Shown: positions 1 to 8,187 of the stretch, piece after piece
Numbering within the stretch: position 1 is the first letter of the stretch
How the letters are laid out: every line of letters begins with the position of its first letter
DNA from: Iamia sp. SCSIO 61187
GTDB taxonomy: Bacteria > Actinomycetota > Acidimicrobiia > Acidimicrobiales > Iamiaceae
Reading direction: 5' to 3'
Length of the DNA stretch: 64,000 nt
Assembly (NCBI RefSeq): GCF_019443745.1
Contig: NZ_CP050948.1
Location: forward strand, 3,414,001 to 3,478,000
The notes under the pieces: model-generated
The model's input: the letters and a program-made list of their open reading frames with translations, nothing else
Told to the model about the DNA's origin: nothing
Databases searched by the model: none
Made by a program: the position numbers and the translations under genes

Positions 1-654
1 ACCGACCTGGTCCGCCAGATCGCCGACCGGGCCGTCGTGCTGGACCACGGGAAGATGGTCGCCGACGCCGCCCCCGGCGAGGCCATCCGGGCCTTCCGCG
101 AGGCCCTGGCCGCCCGAGGCGTCGACATCCCCCTCCACGCCGAGGAGACCGACCACACCCCGCCGACGCTCGCCGACCCCGTCACCGGTGAGATGCCCAT
201 CATCGTCAGCCCCAACGCCCTGGTCGACGACCCCGGCGCCACGGTGAGGATCCGCCACGTCATCGCCGAGTACCCCGACGAGGACGCCGGCCACATGCTC
301 CCGGGCCAGCCCCTCAAGCTGCGGATCGGCTACACCGCGACCGGGATGATCACCGACGTGGCCTTCGCCGTCGAGATCTTCGACGAGGACGGCACCCGCC
401 TCATGGGCACCACCACCGACGTGCTGGAGCAGTACATCCACGCCGTCAAGGGCGACGGCGAGGTCAACTTCGTCTTCGACAACATGCCCCTCCTCGACGG
501 CACCTTCCCGCTCACCGTCGCCATCCACTCCCACGACGGCGGCACCATCTACGACGAGCGCGAGTTCGAGGACACCTTCTCGGTCATGAACCCGGGCCGC
601 ACCCGCGGGATCGTCAACTTCCCGGTCAAGGTCGAGCACCTCTTCAACTTCTGA
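1..654 (+). CDS. ABC transporter ATP-binding protein, C-terminal part (Wzt-like polysaccharide export)
   Basis: The reading frame is open from the first base, so the 5' end (Walker A, signature and Walker B) lies outside the window. The visible start, TDLVRQIADRAVVLDHGK, matches the stretch that follows the H-loop of an ABC ATPase. After a linker comes an Ig-like beta-rich domain (about 150 residues) of the kind found in Wzt-type ATPases of O-antigen or teichoic-acid exporters, where it binds the polysaccharide end. The protein is therefore probably the nucleotide-binding subunit of a surface-polysaccharide exporter at the inner face of the membrane. Substrate is unknown; the permease should lie upstream. 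Confidence 0.8.
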   Translation, partial: TDLVRQIADRAVVLDHGKMVADAAPGEAIRAFREALAARGVDIPLHAEETDHTPPTLADPVTGEMPIIVSPNALVDDPGATVRIRHVIAEYPDEDAGHMLPGQPLKLRIGYTATGMITDVAFAVEIFDEDGTRLMGTTTDVLEQYIHAVKGDGEVNFVFDNMPLLDGTFPLTVAIHSHDGGTIYDEREFEDTFSVMNPGRTRGIVNFPVKVEHLFNF

Positions 655-891
655 AGCCAGGTCGCAGACGCGGTCGTCTGCCGAACCGGGGCGCTGCCCG
701 ACCCCTTCCCGCCGAAGCTCGCTGCGCTCGCCGGCTCACTCCGACGCAGGCCGGGTGAGGGGGCTGCCGCCAGGCCCACCGGAACGCTTCGCGGGCGGTC
801 GGCGCCCGCCTGCGTTCTCGGTGGCAGATGTCGGACGTACGTCCCACATATCCCACCGAGTTCGGCGTCAGGGGGTGGGAGGCTGGCCGAC

Positions 892-2568
892 ATGGCCGTG
901 GTGAGCGTCGACGGGGCGGCGTTCGCCCACCCGGGTGGGGCGCCGCTGTTCGAGGACGTGGCGTTCCGCGTCCGGTCGGGCCAGCACGTGGCGCTCGTCG
1001 GGGCCAACGGCGTGGGCAAGTCGACGCTGCTGCGCTGCATCGCCGGCGAGCACGCCCTCACCGAGGGCACCATCCACTGCGACGGCACGGTCGCCCTGAT
1101 GCCCCAGGCCATCGGGACCGGCGCCGAGGGGGCGGCGACGGTGCGGGACCTGCTGGTCCGCTTCGCCCGCGCCGCGGTGCGCGACGCCGCCCTCGCCCTC
1201 GACCGGGCCGAGGCGGCCAACGCCGCCGCGCCCAGCGAGGCGACCGGGCTCGCCCTCTCCGACGCCGTGATCGGCTGGGCCGACGTCGGCGGCTACGACC
1301 AGGAGAGCCGGTGGGACGCGGCGTGCGACGCCATCCTCGGCGGCGGGCTCGACGCGGTCGGCGGGCGGGCCGTCGCCACCCTCTCCGGCGGGGAGCGCAA
1401 GCGGCTGGTGCTCGAGTCGCTGCTCGCCAGCGACGCCGACGCCCTCCTGCTCGACGAGCCCGACAACTTCCTCGACATCCCGGCCAAGCGGTGGCTCGAA
1501 CGCCGCCTCCGGGCCTCGCCCAAGACCGTCCTCGTGGTGAGCCACGACCGGGAGCTGCTCGCCGACGCCGCCGACGCGGTCGTCACCGTCGAGGGCAACG
1601 GTGCGTGGACCCACCCCGGAGGGTGGGCCACCTACAGGGCGGCGCGGGAGGCCCGCAACCAGGCGCTCGGCGACGCCCGCGCCCGGTGGAAGGCTGAGGA
1701 GCGGCGCCTCTTCCAGCTCTTCAAGGAGCTCAAGCAGCGGGCCTCGGTCAGCGACACCAACGCCAAGAAGGCGGCCGCCGCCGAGCACCGCTGGGAGCGG
1801 TGGGTCGAGGCCGGACCGCCCCCTCCCCCACCCAAGGACCGCGCCGTGCGGATGAGGCTCGCGGGGGCCGACAGCGGCCGCATCGTCCTGCGCTGCGAGC
1901 GGCTCGCGCTGACCGGCCTGACCGACCCCTTCGACCTCGAGGTGCACCTGGGCGACCGGGTGGCCGTCCTCGGGCCCAACGGGACCGGCAAGAGCCACCT
2001 GCTGCGCCTGCTCGCCGGGGACGCGACCGTCGGGAGCGCCGGCACCTTCCGCCTCGGCGCCCGGGTCGTGGCCGGCCTGTTCCACCAGACCGACGAGGTG
2101 GCGGCCTTCGCCGGCCGCACGCCGTTGGAGGTCGTGCGGGACGAGCACGACCTGGTGGAGGGGCCGGGGATGGCCGCCCTCGGTCGCTACGGCCTGGCCG
2201 AGTGCGCCCGGCGCCCGGTCGAGACCCTGTCGGGCGGGCAGCAGGCCCGGCTCCAGGTCCTGGGGTTGGAGCTGTCCGGCGTGAACTTGCTGCTCCTCGA
2301 CGAGCCCACCGACAACCTCGACCTGGGATCGGCCGAGGCCCTCGACGCCGCCCTCGCCGGGTTCGTGGGGACGGTCGTCGCCGTCACCCACGACCGCTGG
2401 TTCCTGCGGGCCTTCGACCGCTTCGTGATCCTCGACGACGACGGCTCGGTCGTCGAGGCCCTCGACCGCGACGCCGCCCTCCACGCCGTCACCGGCGACC
2501 CCGCCTACCCCACCAGCAAGTCCGCCCTCGTCCCCCTCAGCGACGAAGCCCGGCAGCGGAGCGTCTAG
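892..2568 (+). CDS. ABC-F family ATP-binding cassette protein (ribosome-associated type)
   Basis: A 558-residue soluble protein with two ABC domains and no membrane segment. The first domain has Walker A GANGVGKST, signature LSGGERKR and Walker B LLLDEP; the second has GPNGTGKSH, LSGGQQAR and LLLDEPTDNLDL. A charged linker with KAEERRLFQLFKELKQRA lies between them, as in ABC-F proteins, which act on the ribosome (translation factors or antibiotic target protection) rather than in transport. The second Walker A ends in GKSH rather than GKST. The start follows a purine-rich stretch. Its stop codon overlaps that of the convergent gene downstream by three bases. Which ABC-F subfamily it belongs to cannot be decided by eye. 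Confidence 0.88.
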   Translation: MAVVSVDGAAFAHPGGAPLFEDVAFRVRSGQHVALVGANGVGKSTLLRCIAGEHALTEGTIHCDGTVALMPQAIGTGAEGAATVRDLLVRFARAAVRDAALALDRAEAANAAAPSEATGLALSDAVIGWADVGGYDQESRWDAACDAILGGGLDAVGGRAVATLSGGERKRLVLESLLASDADALLLDEPDNFLDIPAKRWLERRLRASPKTVLVVSHDRELLADAADAVVTVEGNGAWTHPGGWATYRAAREARNQALGDARARWKAEERRLFQLFKELKQRASVSDTNAKKAAAAEHRWERWVEAGPPPPPPKDRAVRMRLAGADSGRIVLRCERLALTGLTDPFDLEVHLGDRVAVLGPNGTGKSHLLRLLAGDATVGSAGTFRLGARVVAGLFHQTDEVAAFAGRTPLEVVRDEHDLVEGPGMAALGRYGLAECARRPVETLSGGQQARLQVLGLELSGVNLLLLDEPTDNLDLGSAEALDAALAGFVGTVVAVTHDRWFLRAFDRFVILDDDGSVVEALDRDAALHAVTGDPAYPTSKSALVPLSDEARQRSV

Positions 2569-3317
2569 ATGTCGCTGATGCCCGAGGAGGTGCTGGGCGG
2601 CGTCACCTCGCGGAAGATCTGGTCGTACATCGGGACGAGGGCGGCGAGGACCGTGGCCAGGCCGCCCTCCGGTGGCCCGTGGAAGAGGTCGAGGACGTAG
2701 GTGTCGGACGCGTTCCACCCGGAGACGAGGGTGATCTGGCCCACCGGCACCCCGCCCATCAGGACCGGCCGAGGGGCCTTCCGGCCCGTCCCGATCCGCT
2801 GCCGGCGGAGCTCGATCGGGACGTCGATCCCCAGGCAGTGGACCAGCCACGGCTTGTGCGACCAGGTCTCGGCCCGCACCCACGCGACGGGGGCCAGGTC
2901 GGGCCCGACGACGACGTACCCCCACGGTCGCAGCGGAGGCCAGCCGAAGGTGGCACAGGTCTGGTCGACCAGGTGGGGGTCACGGGTCAGCCGGAGGACC
3001 TCACCCCCGTCCTCGTCGTAGAGGTCGAGGGTGGCGGCCCGCTCGCCCGGGTGCCGGCCGTCGACCGGGGGCCGCTCGACCATGGTGCCGATCAGGACCC
3101 CGTCGCCGTCGTAGTAGGCGTACGCCGGCCCGCCGATGCTCCGGGGCCGGAGCTGGGCGACGACGAGACGCGACCTGCCGACCAGGTCCGAGCCACCCGG
3201 GTCGGGCGGCGGCACCGGCGGTGGCGCCGACGCCCCCGCCTGGACCCCGCGGGGATGCTCCGCCCGCACGTCGTCGCACCACCGGTCGCCGTCCCACCAC
3301 CGCACCCCCCGGCCCAC
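2565..3317 (-). CDS. DUF2510/scramblase-related protein, N-terminus displaced by a frameshift
   Basis: The intact frame begins with RWWDGDRWCDDV, the second half of a DUF2510 domain, then a Pro-rich linker and a C-terminal region of about 190 residues resembling phospholipid scramblase/LURP-one-like proteins (VLIGTMVERPP, LDLYDEDGGEVLRLTRDPH). The first half of DUF2510 (ADWYPDPLGG) sits in another frame directly upstream, starting at an ATG at position 3366. Removing one G from the homopolymer there gives one continuous protein of about 266 residues, so this is either a sequencing indel or a young pseudogene. The next gene upstream is an intact paralogue. The GTG at 3317 is only the first start available in this frame and is unlikely to be native. 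Confidence 0.72.
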   Translation of the reverse strand: MGRGVRWWDGDRWCDDVRAEHPRGVQAGASAPPPVPPPDPGGSDLVGRSRLVVAQLRPRSIGGPAYAYYDGDGVLIGTMVERPPVDGRHPGERAATLDLYDEDGGEVLRLTRDPHLVDQTCATFGWPPLRPWGYVVVGPDLAPVAWVRAETWSHKPWLVHCLGIDVPIELRRQRIGTGRKAPRPVLMGGVPVGQITLVSGWNASDTYVLDLFHGPPEGGLATVLAALVPMYDQIFREVTPPSTSSGISDI

Positions 3318-3366
3318 CGAGGGGGTCGGGGTACCAGTCGGCCTTGGGTCCTCCCGGCACGGCCAT
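3305..3366 (-). other. Frameshift site and displaced N-terminus of the DUF2510 gene
   Basis: On the minus strand the frame from the ATG at 3366 reads MAVPGGPKADWYPDPLGG and then leaves the DUF2510 consensus. A run of six identical bases (C6 at 3305-3310 on the plus strand) follows. With five bases the frame would continue as GPGVRWWDGDRW, which is the expected DUF2510 core. The break is thus one extra base in a homopolymer. Confidence 0.75.
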
Positions 3367-3429
3367 GCGGTGAGCCTCCCGCTCGCCTCGTGCTCCCGGC
3401 GAGGGGCAGGCGTCCCCGCGGTCGCGCCG

Positions 3430-4311
3430 CTAGTTGAAGCCTCGGTTGTCCTGCTTGAGGGCGGTGTCGATGCTGAGGGCGGCGGCCACCACCAACGAGC
3501 GGAGGGGGTCCTCCAGGGGCCGGTGGATCGTCACCACGTAGTTGTCGGCGGTGGTGAAGACGGCCTTGGCGAAGCCTTCCCACGTCTTGGTGATGCGGGC
3601 CACCTCGGTGTCGGTGTGGTCCCTGATCGAGAAGTTCCACGCCCGCCAGTTCTCGGCGTTGAGCGAGCCCACGGCGTGGCCGCCCGAGCTGAGCCCGAAG
3701 CGGATCTTGCCGAAGACGTTCTCCTGGGTGATCTCGCCGACCGGCTGGCCGTCGCCGCGCTCGATCTGGAAGCGGGACTTGAACACCTTCGCCGGCCGGG
3801 TGATGCGCAGCAGGGCCGTGCCGTGGCCGTCGACGATCTCGAGCCGGTGGGTCATGAACTGGTCGTAGGAGGTGAGGGCCCGGACGACCTTCTTCGCGGT
3901 GGTCTGCCCGACCTGGCGCACGGCCGCGATCTGCTGGCCGTGCTGGTCGTAGACGGCGTACTCGTTGGTGATCTCGATCAGCTTGGCCTTCTGGTTCACC
4001 ACCAGGACGGGCTCGGTGAAGATCGTGCCCCCGCCCGACGACGCCGCCGGGGCGACCTGCTGGTGCGGGACCTGCTGGCTGGCGAAGGGCCCTCCGGCAT
4101 GGCGGTCGCTCGCCGCCCGGGCCACCTGGGCCTGGACGTCGTGGGGGGCGTCGGTGCCGGCGGGCACGGCCCAGTCGTCGCTGGACTCGACGGCCGGGGC
4201 GCCGCCCCGGACGACGTTGGGGGTCCAGGTCGCACCGTCGAACCAGCGCTGCTCGGCCCGGCCGTAGGGGTCCGGGTACCAACCGGCCGGCGTGCCTCCG
4301 GGGGTGCTCAT
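3430..4311 (-). CDS. DUF2510 plus phospholipid-scramblase-related protein
   Basis: A 293-residue protein. Residues about 8-35 (AGWYPDPYGRAEQRWFDGATW) form a DUF2510 domain, a short Trp-rich module common in actinobacterial membrane-associated proteins. Residues about 90-290 form a beta-rich scramblase/LURP-one-like domain (EPVLVVNQKAKLIEITNEY, LEIVDGHGTALLRITRP, KSRFQIERGDGQPVGEI). No signal peptide is visible. Family members are membrane-associated tubby-like folds; lipid scrambling is not shown for bacterial ones. It is a tandem paralogue of the frameshifted gene downstream on the same strand. The role is unknown. Confidence 0.8.
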   Translation of the reverse strand: MSTPGGTPAGWYPDPYGRAEQRWFDGATWTPNVVRGGAPAVESSDDWAVPAGTDAPHDVQAQVARAASDRHAGGPFASQQVPHQQVAPAASSGGGTIFTEPVLVVNQKAKLIEITNEYAVYDQHGQQIAAVRQVGQTTAKKVVRALTSYDQFMTHRLEIVDGHGTALLRITRPAKVFKSRFQIERGDGQPVGEITQENVFGKIRFGLSSGGHAVGSLNAENWRAWNFSIRDHTDTEVARITKTWEGFAKAVFTTADNYVVTIHRPLEDPLRSLVVAAALSIDTALKQDNRGFN

Positions 4312-4446
4312 GGCGGTGTCCTCTCTGCGCGTCTCGCCCGCGCTCGACCGGGGCGGGCGGCCATCATGCCGCCTCCCCGGCCCCCCTCCGACACCCGTCC
4401 GCCGGGCAGCCCGCCCCCCCGCGGGGACGGGCTGCCGGAGGTGGGG

Positions 4447-5307
4447 TCAGGCGCTGTAGGTGAGCTTCCCGCCGTCGAGGACGACGCGGCCGTCGTCGCC
4501 GGTGGTCTGGAACAGGGCCTCGCCGGTGCCGGTGTCCCACATGCGCACGGTCAGCCGCTCGCCGGGCAGCACCGGGGACGAGAACCGCCCCTCCATGGTG
4601 CGGAACCGGGCCGGGTCGCCGCCGCAGAGGCGGTGGAGCAGGGCCCGGCCGGTGAAGCCGTAGGTGCACAGCCCGTGGAGGATCGGCCGGTCGAAGCCGC
4701 CCATGGCCGCGAAGGTCGGGTCCGAGTGGAGGGGGTTGCGGTCGCCCGAGAGCCGGTAGATCAGGGCCTGGTCGCTGCGGGTGACGTAGGCCTGCTCGTG
4801 GTCCGGGTCCCGCTCGGGCGGGGGGTTCTTGGGGCCCGACGGTCCGCGCTCGCCGCCGAAGCCGCCCTCGCCCCGGATGAACGCCGACATGGTGGTGGTG
4901 AAGAGGGGCGCGCCCGAGCTGGTGTCGGTCGAGACCGAGCGGACCTCGACGAGGGCGCCCTTGCCCTTGTCGTAGATGCCGGTGATCTCGCCCACGGTCT
5001 CGACCTCGCCCTCGACGGGGATCGGCGAGTGGAGCTCGATCGCCTGCTCGCCGTGGACGAGCATCGCCGGGTTGAACGACCCGATGGAGGCGAAGGCCCC
5101 GCCCCCGCCGACGCCGAGCACCACGGCCATGGTCGGCAGCACCTGCTGGTCGATGCCGTTCGAGTTCTCGGTGGTGAACTGGAGCTCGTCGAGCGGGTCG
5201 ACGGCACCGGCCCCCACGCCGAGGGCGTAGAGGATGGCGTCCTTCGACGTCCAGGAGTGGCGGACCGGGTCGCTCTTGGACCCGACGGCGTCTGGGTTGA
5301 TGGCCAT
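4447..5307 (-). CDS. MaoC-like enoyl-CoA hydratase (hydratase 2 type)
   Basis: A 286-residue double hot-dog protein. The C-terminal half carries the R-specific hydratase motif YRLSGDRNPLHSDP followed by FDRPILHGLCTYGF, with the Asp and His used in (2E)-enoyl-CoA hydration. The N-terminal half is a second, degenerate hot-dog domain, the arrangement of the hydratase part of eukaryotic multifunctional enzyme 2 and actinobacterial steroid or fatty-acid hydratases. It lies 9 bp downstream of an SDR of the matching dehydrogenase family, so the pair probably carries out hydration and oxidation of a (3R)-hydroxyacyl-CoA in beta-oxidation of an unusual acyl chain, possibly a steroid side chain. The substrate is inferred only. 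Confidence 0.88.
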   Translation of the reverse strand: MAINPDAVGSKSDPVRHSWTSKDAILYALGVGAGAVDPLDELQFTTENSNGIDQQVLPTMAVVLGVGGGGAFASIGSFNPAMLVHGEQAIELHSPIPVEGEVETVGEITGIYDKGKGALVEVRSVSTDTSSGAPLFTTTMSAFIRGEGGFGGERGPSGPKNPPPERDPDHEQAYVTRSDQALIYRLSGDRNPLHSDPTFAAMGGFDRPILHGLCTYGFTGRALLHRLCGGDPARFRTMEGRFSSPVLPGERLTVRMWDTGTGEALFQTTGDDGRVVLDGGKLTYSA

Positions 5308-5316
5308 CGTCGTCCC

Positions 5317-6219
5317 TCAGCTCTCGTCGTAGCCGAACATGTTGGCGTTGGGCCGGGCGTCGGCGACCAGCTGCATGGCGATCTCGCCGATCAGGGCCGG
5401 GTCGAGGACCGGCTCCGCCGTCGGTCCTCGGTGCCAGCCCTCCGACACCGACAGGGCCTGGCCGGTCACGTCGAACACCCGACCGGTCACGCTGCGGCTC
5501 TCGGGCGACGCCAGCCACACGACGATCGGCGCGATCCACTTCGGCGACATCTTCTCCTTGGTCTCCTCGTCGGCCTGCCCCATGCCCAGGTTCTCGGTCA
5601 TGCGGGTGAGCGCGGCGGGGGCGATGGCGTTGACGGTGACCCCGTACCGGGCCAGCTCCTTGGCCGCGATGATCGTGAAGGCGGCGATGCCGGCCTTGGC
5701 CGCGCCGTAGTTGGTCTGGCCCACGTTGCCGTAGATGCCCGAGGGCGACGAGGTGTTGATGATCCGGCCGTCGACCTCCTCGCCGGCCTTCGACCGCTCG
5801 CGCCAGTAGGCGGCGGCGTGGCGGGCCGGGGCGAAGGTCCCCTTGAGGTGGACCTGGATCACGGCGTCCCACTCGGCCTCGGACATGTTCGTGAGCATCC
5901 GGTCCCGCAGGATGCCGGCGTTGTTGATGAGGACGTCGAGCCGTCCGAAGGTGTCGACGGCCTGCCCGATGAGGTTCTCGGCCCCGGCCCAGGTGGAGAT
6001 GTCGTCGCCGTTGGCGATCGCCTCGCCGCCGGCGGCGACGATCTCGTCGACCACGTCGTGGGCCGGGCCCGTCGAGTTGCCGCTGCCGTCGATCTCGCCG
6101 CCGAGGTCGTTGACCACGACCTTGGCACCCTGCTCGGCGAGCATCAGCGAGTGCTCGCGGCCGATGCCCCGGCCCGCTCCCGTGACGATGCACACCCGTC
6201 CCTCGCAGATCCCTGTCAC
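5317..6219 (-). CDS. SDR oxidoreductase, (3R)-hydroxyacyl-CoA dehydrogenase type
   Basis: A 300-residue classical short-chain dehydrogenase. It has the NAD(P) motif TGAGRGIG near residue 14, NNAG near 110, the catalytic Ser in NTSSPSG and YGAAKAG as the Tyr/Lys motif. The N-terminal VVVNDLGGEIDG stretch and the long C-terminal tail are typical of the dehydrogenase domain of peroxisomal MFE-2 relatives. It is transcribed with the MaoC hydratase downstream and is divergent from the VanW-like gene. A second paralogue lies near 23 kb. Probable role: oxidation of (3R)-hydroxyacyl-CoA to 3-ketoacyl-CoA in the cytoplasm. Confidence 0.88.
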   Translation of the reverse strand: MTGICEGRVCIVTGAGRGIGREHSLMLAEQGAKVVVNDLGGEIDGSGNSTGPAHDVVDEIVAAGGEAIANGDDISTWAGAENLIGQAVDTFGRLDVLINNAGILRDRMLTNMSEAEWDAVIQVHLKGTFAPARHAAAYWRERSKAGEEVDGRIINTSSPSGIYGNVGQTNYGAAKAGIAAFTIIAAKELARYGVTVNAIAPAALTRMTENLGMGQADEETKEKMSPKWIAPIVVWLASPESRSVTGRVFDVTGQALSVSEGWHRGPTAEPVLDPALIGEIAMQLVADARPNANMFGYDES

Positions 6220-6265
6220 CTGGTCGACTCCTGTCGTCGTGCGTCATGCCGGCCGATGGGTGGCC

Positions 6266-6299
6266 GGCGGCCCGCCATGATGCACCACGACGGGCCGCC
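6266..6299. promoter_or_regulatory. Inverted repeat in the divergent SDR/vanW-like intergenic region
   Basis: GGCGGCCCG and CGGGCCGCC form a 9-bp perfect inverted repeat with a 16-base spacer between two divergent genes. A terminator is not expected there, so an operator or an mRNA hairpin is possible. No function is shown. Confidence 0.3.
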
Positions 6300-6388
6300 G
6301 CGGATCGGTCCCTCCGGATCGATGGCAGACCTCCCCCATCGGGGCGAGGTGCCGCCTCGATCCGAGCGTCACCTGGCAAGGTGGGAGG

Positions 6389-8062
6389 GTGCGACGCCCC
6401 CGGACTCGGTCGATCATCGGCACCGGCATCCCCGTCGTCGTCGTCATGCTGTTCTTCGGCGCCTGGGCGTTCGACACCAGCGCGGCGGCCGACGGCACCC
6501 TCCGCAACGTCGAGCTCGACGGCCGCGACGTCGGCGGTCGCAGCGAGGCCGAGGTGGTCGAGATGGTCGCGGCGATGGCCGAGGACTTCGGCGCCCGGCC
6601 GGTCGAGATCGACACCGGCGCCCGCACCCTCGAGTCCACCGCCGGGGAGATGGGCCTGTCGTTCGACGTGGCGGCCACCGTCCGGGCCGTGTTCGACGAG
6701 GGCCGGGAGGGCGCGGCGCTGGCCCGCCCCTTCGCCTGGGCCGGCTCGTTCGTCTCGCCCTACGAGGTGAGCTCGCGGTTCTCCCTGCGCGACGACCAGC
6801 TGGCGCTCGTCCTCGCCAGCCTCGAGGGCGAGGACGCCCGGGCTCCGGTCGAGCCCGTCGTGACCCCCACCCCCGAGGGGATCACCGTCGAGCCCGGCCA
6901 GCCGGGCGAGGCCCTCGACCCGGATGTGGTCGCCGAGCGCCTGATGGAGGCCGCCCGCGCCGGCGAGGACCCGCTCACCATCGAGGTCGTCCCCGAGCAG
7001 CGCGATCCGGTGATCTCCGACGCCCAGGCCCAGGCCGTCGCCGATCGGGCCGCGGCCTACACCTCCGACCCCCTCGTCGTCACCGTGGCCGGCCAGCAGG
7101 TCACCTTCGAGCCGGCCGAGCTGCGGACGTGGCTGGGGGCCCAGATCACCTCCGACGGCATGGCCCTCGAGTTCGACGGCGAGGCCATCACCGCCGCCCT
7201 GACCGAGCGCATCGGGTCGCTGGGCGACGCCGAGCCCCAGGACGCCCGCTTCGACGTGGTGAACGGGACGGTGCAGCTGATCCCCGCCGTCGTGGGCCTG
7301 GCGTGCTGCGCCGACGACGCCGCGTCCCGGGTGGCCGACGCCCTCCGCGGGGGGCAGCCCACCGTCGAGGTCGAGGCCGTCACCCAGGAGCCCGAGCTGA
7401 CGACCGCCGAGGCCGAGGCTCTGCGCATCCACGAGCCGGTCGGCACCACCACCGAGTGGAACGGCCAGGCCCAGGTGAAGTCGTTCACCACCTACCACGC
7501 CCCCGGCGAGGCGCGCGTCACGAACATCCACCGGATCGCCGACCTCGTCCGGGGCGCCCTGGTGCTGCCGGGCGAGACCTTCTCCGTCAACGGCCACGTC
7601 GGCCAGCGGACCGTCGAGAAGGGCTTCGTGGTGGCCGGCGCCATCGCCAACGGCGAGCACGTCGACGAGGTCGGCGGCGGCGTCTCGCAGTTCGCCACCA
7701 CCTTGTTCAACGCCGCCTTCTTCGCCGGGCTGCCCTTCGGCGAGTACCAGGCCCACTCCGAGCACTTCAGCCGGTACCCGCGGGGCCGCGAGGCCACCAT
7801 GGGCTGGGAGCACCCCGACCTCCAGTTCGTGAACGACACCCCCTACGGCATCCTCATCTGGACCAGCTACACCGACACGAGCATCACCGTCACGCTGTAC
7901 TCGTCGCAGCACGCCTTCGGCGAGCAGGTCGCCCAGACCGAGGAGCCGGCGGGCAACTGCACCCGGGTCACCACCACCCGGCGCATCACCTACCCGGACG
8001 GCACCACCGCCACCGACACCGTCGGGGCCCGCTACCGCCAGGGCGGCGCCACCAGCTGCTGA
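6389..8062 (+). CDS. VanW-like, peptidoglycan-binding-like membrane-anchored protein
   Basis: A 557-residue protein starting at a GTG preceded by GGTGGGAGG. Residues about 8-28 form an N-terminal membrane anchor (IPVVVVMLFFGAWAF). Two repeats of a putative peptidoglycan-binding domain follow (GRSEAEVVEMV...; VTVAGQQVTFEPAELRTWL...), then a VanW domain (YHAPGEARVTNIHRIADLVRGALVLPGETFSVNGHVG, here spanning about residues 370-500) with GGGVSQFATTLFNAAFFAG. This is the architecture of YoaR-type proteins. Despite the name, no vancomycin-resistance role is shown for them; a function at the cell wall is likely. Confidence 0.88.
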   Translation: MRRPRTRSIIGTGIPVVVVMLFFGAWAFDTSAAADGTLRNVELDGRDVGGRSEAEVVEMVAAMAEDFGARPVEIDTGARTLESTAGEMGLSFDVAATVRAVFDEGREGAALARPFAWAGSFVSPYEVSSRFSLRDDQLALVLASLEGEDARAPVEPVVTPTPEGITVEPGQPGEALDPDVVAERLMEAARAGEDPLTIEVVPEQRDPVISDAQAQAVADRAAAYTSDPLVVTVAGQQVTFEPAELRTWLGAQITSDGMALEFDGEAITAALTERIGSLGDAEPQDARFDVVNGTVQLIPAVVGLACCADDAASRVADALRGGQPTVEVEAVTQEPELTTAEAEALRIHEPVGTTTEWNGQAQVKSFTTYHAPGEARVTNIHRIADLVRGALVLPGETFSVNGHVGQRTVEKGFVVAGAIANGEHVDEVGGGVSQFATTLFNAAFFAGLPFGEYQAHSEHFSRYPRGREATMGWEHPDLQFVNDTPYGILIWTSYTDTSITVTLYSSQHAFGEQVAQTEEPAGNCTRVTTTRRITYPDGTTATDTVGARYRQGGATSC

Positions 8063-8089
8063 TCGGGTCCCCGACGTGAACGTCGTCCG

Positions 8090-8110
8090 GGTGTCAAGGG
8101 GTCAGACACC
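8090..8110. promoter_or_regulatory. Inverted repeat upstream of WS/DGAT 1
   Basis: GGTGTC and GACACC flank a nine-base spacer, between the stop of the VanW-like gene and the acyltransferase start. It could be an operator for the acyltransferase or a weak terminator; there is no T-tract. Confidence 0.3.
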
Positions 8111-8187
8111 ATCCGACCGTCGGGGGACGCGGCTGGCCTGTTCGGCACGGTCGGAAGGCATCCGACCCCGGCACGTACGATCTGCCG

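Noticed and set aside
4364-7912. A reading frame of over 1,100 codons on the minus strand
   Set aside because: It shadows the MaoC, SDR and VanW-like genes, which have clear motifs; its own composition is low-complexity.
3136-8079. A reading frame of over 1,600 codons on the plus strand
   Set aside because: It is antisense or out of frame to several recognisable genes; very GC-rich DNA gives such stop-free shadows. It has Arg/Gly/Pro-rich composition and no domain.
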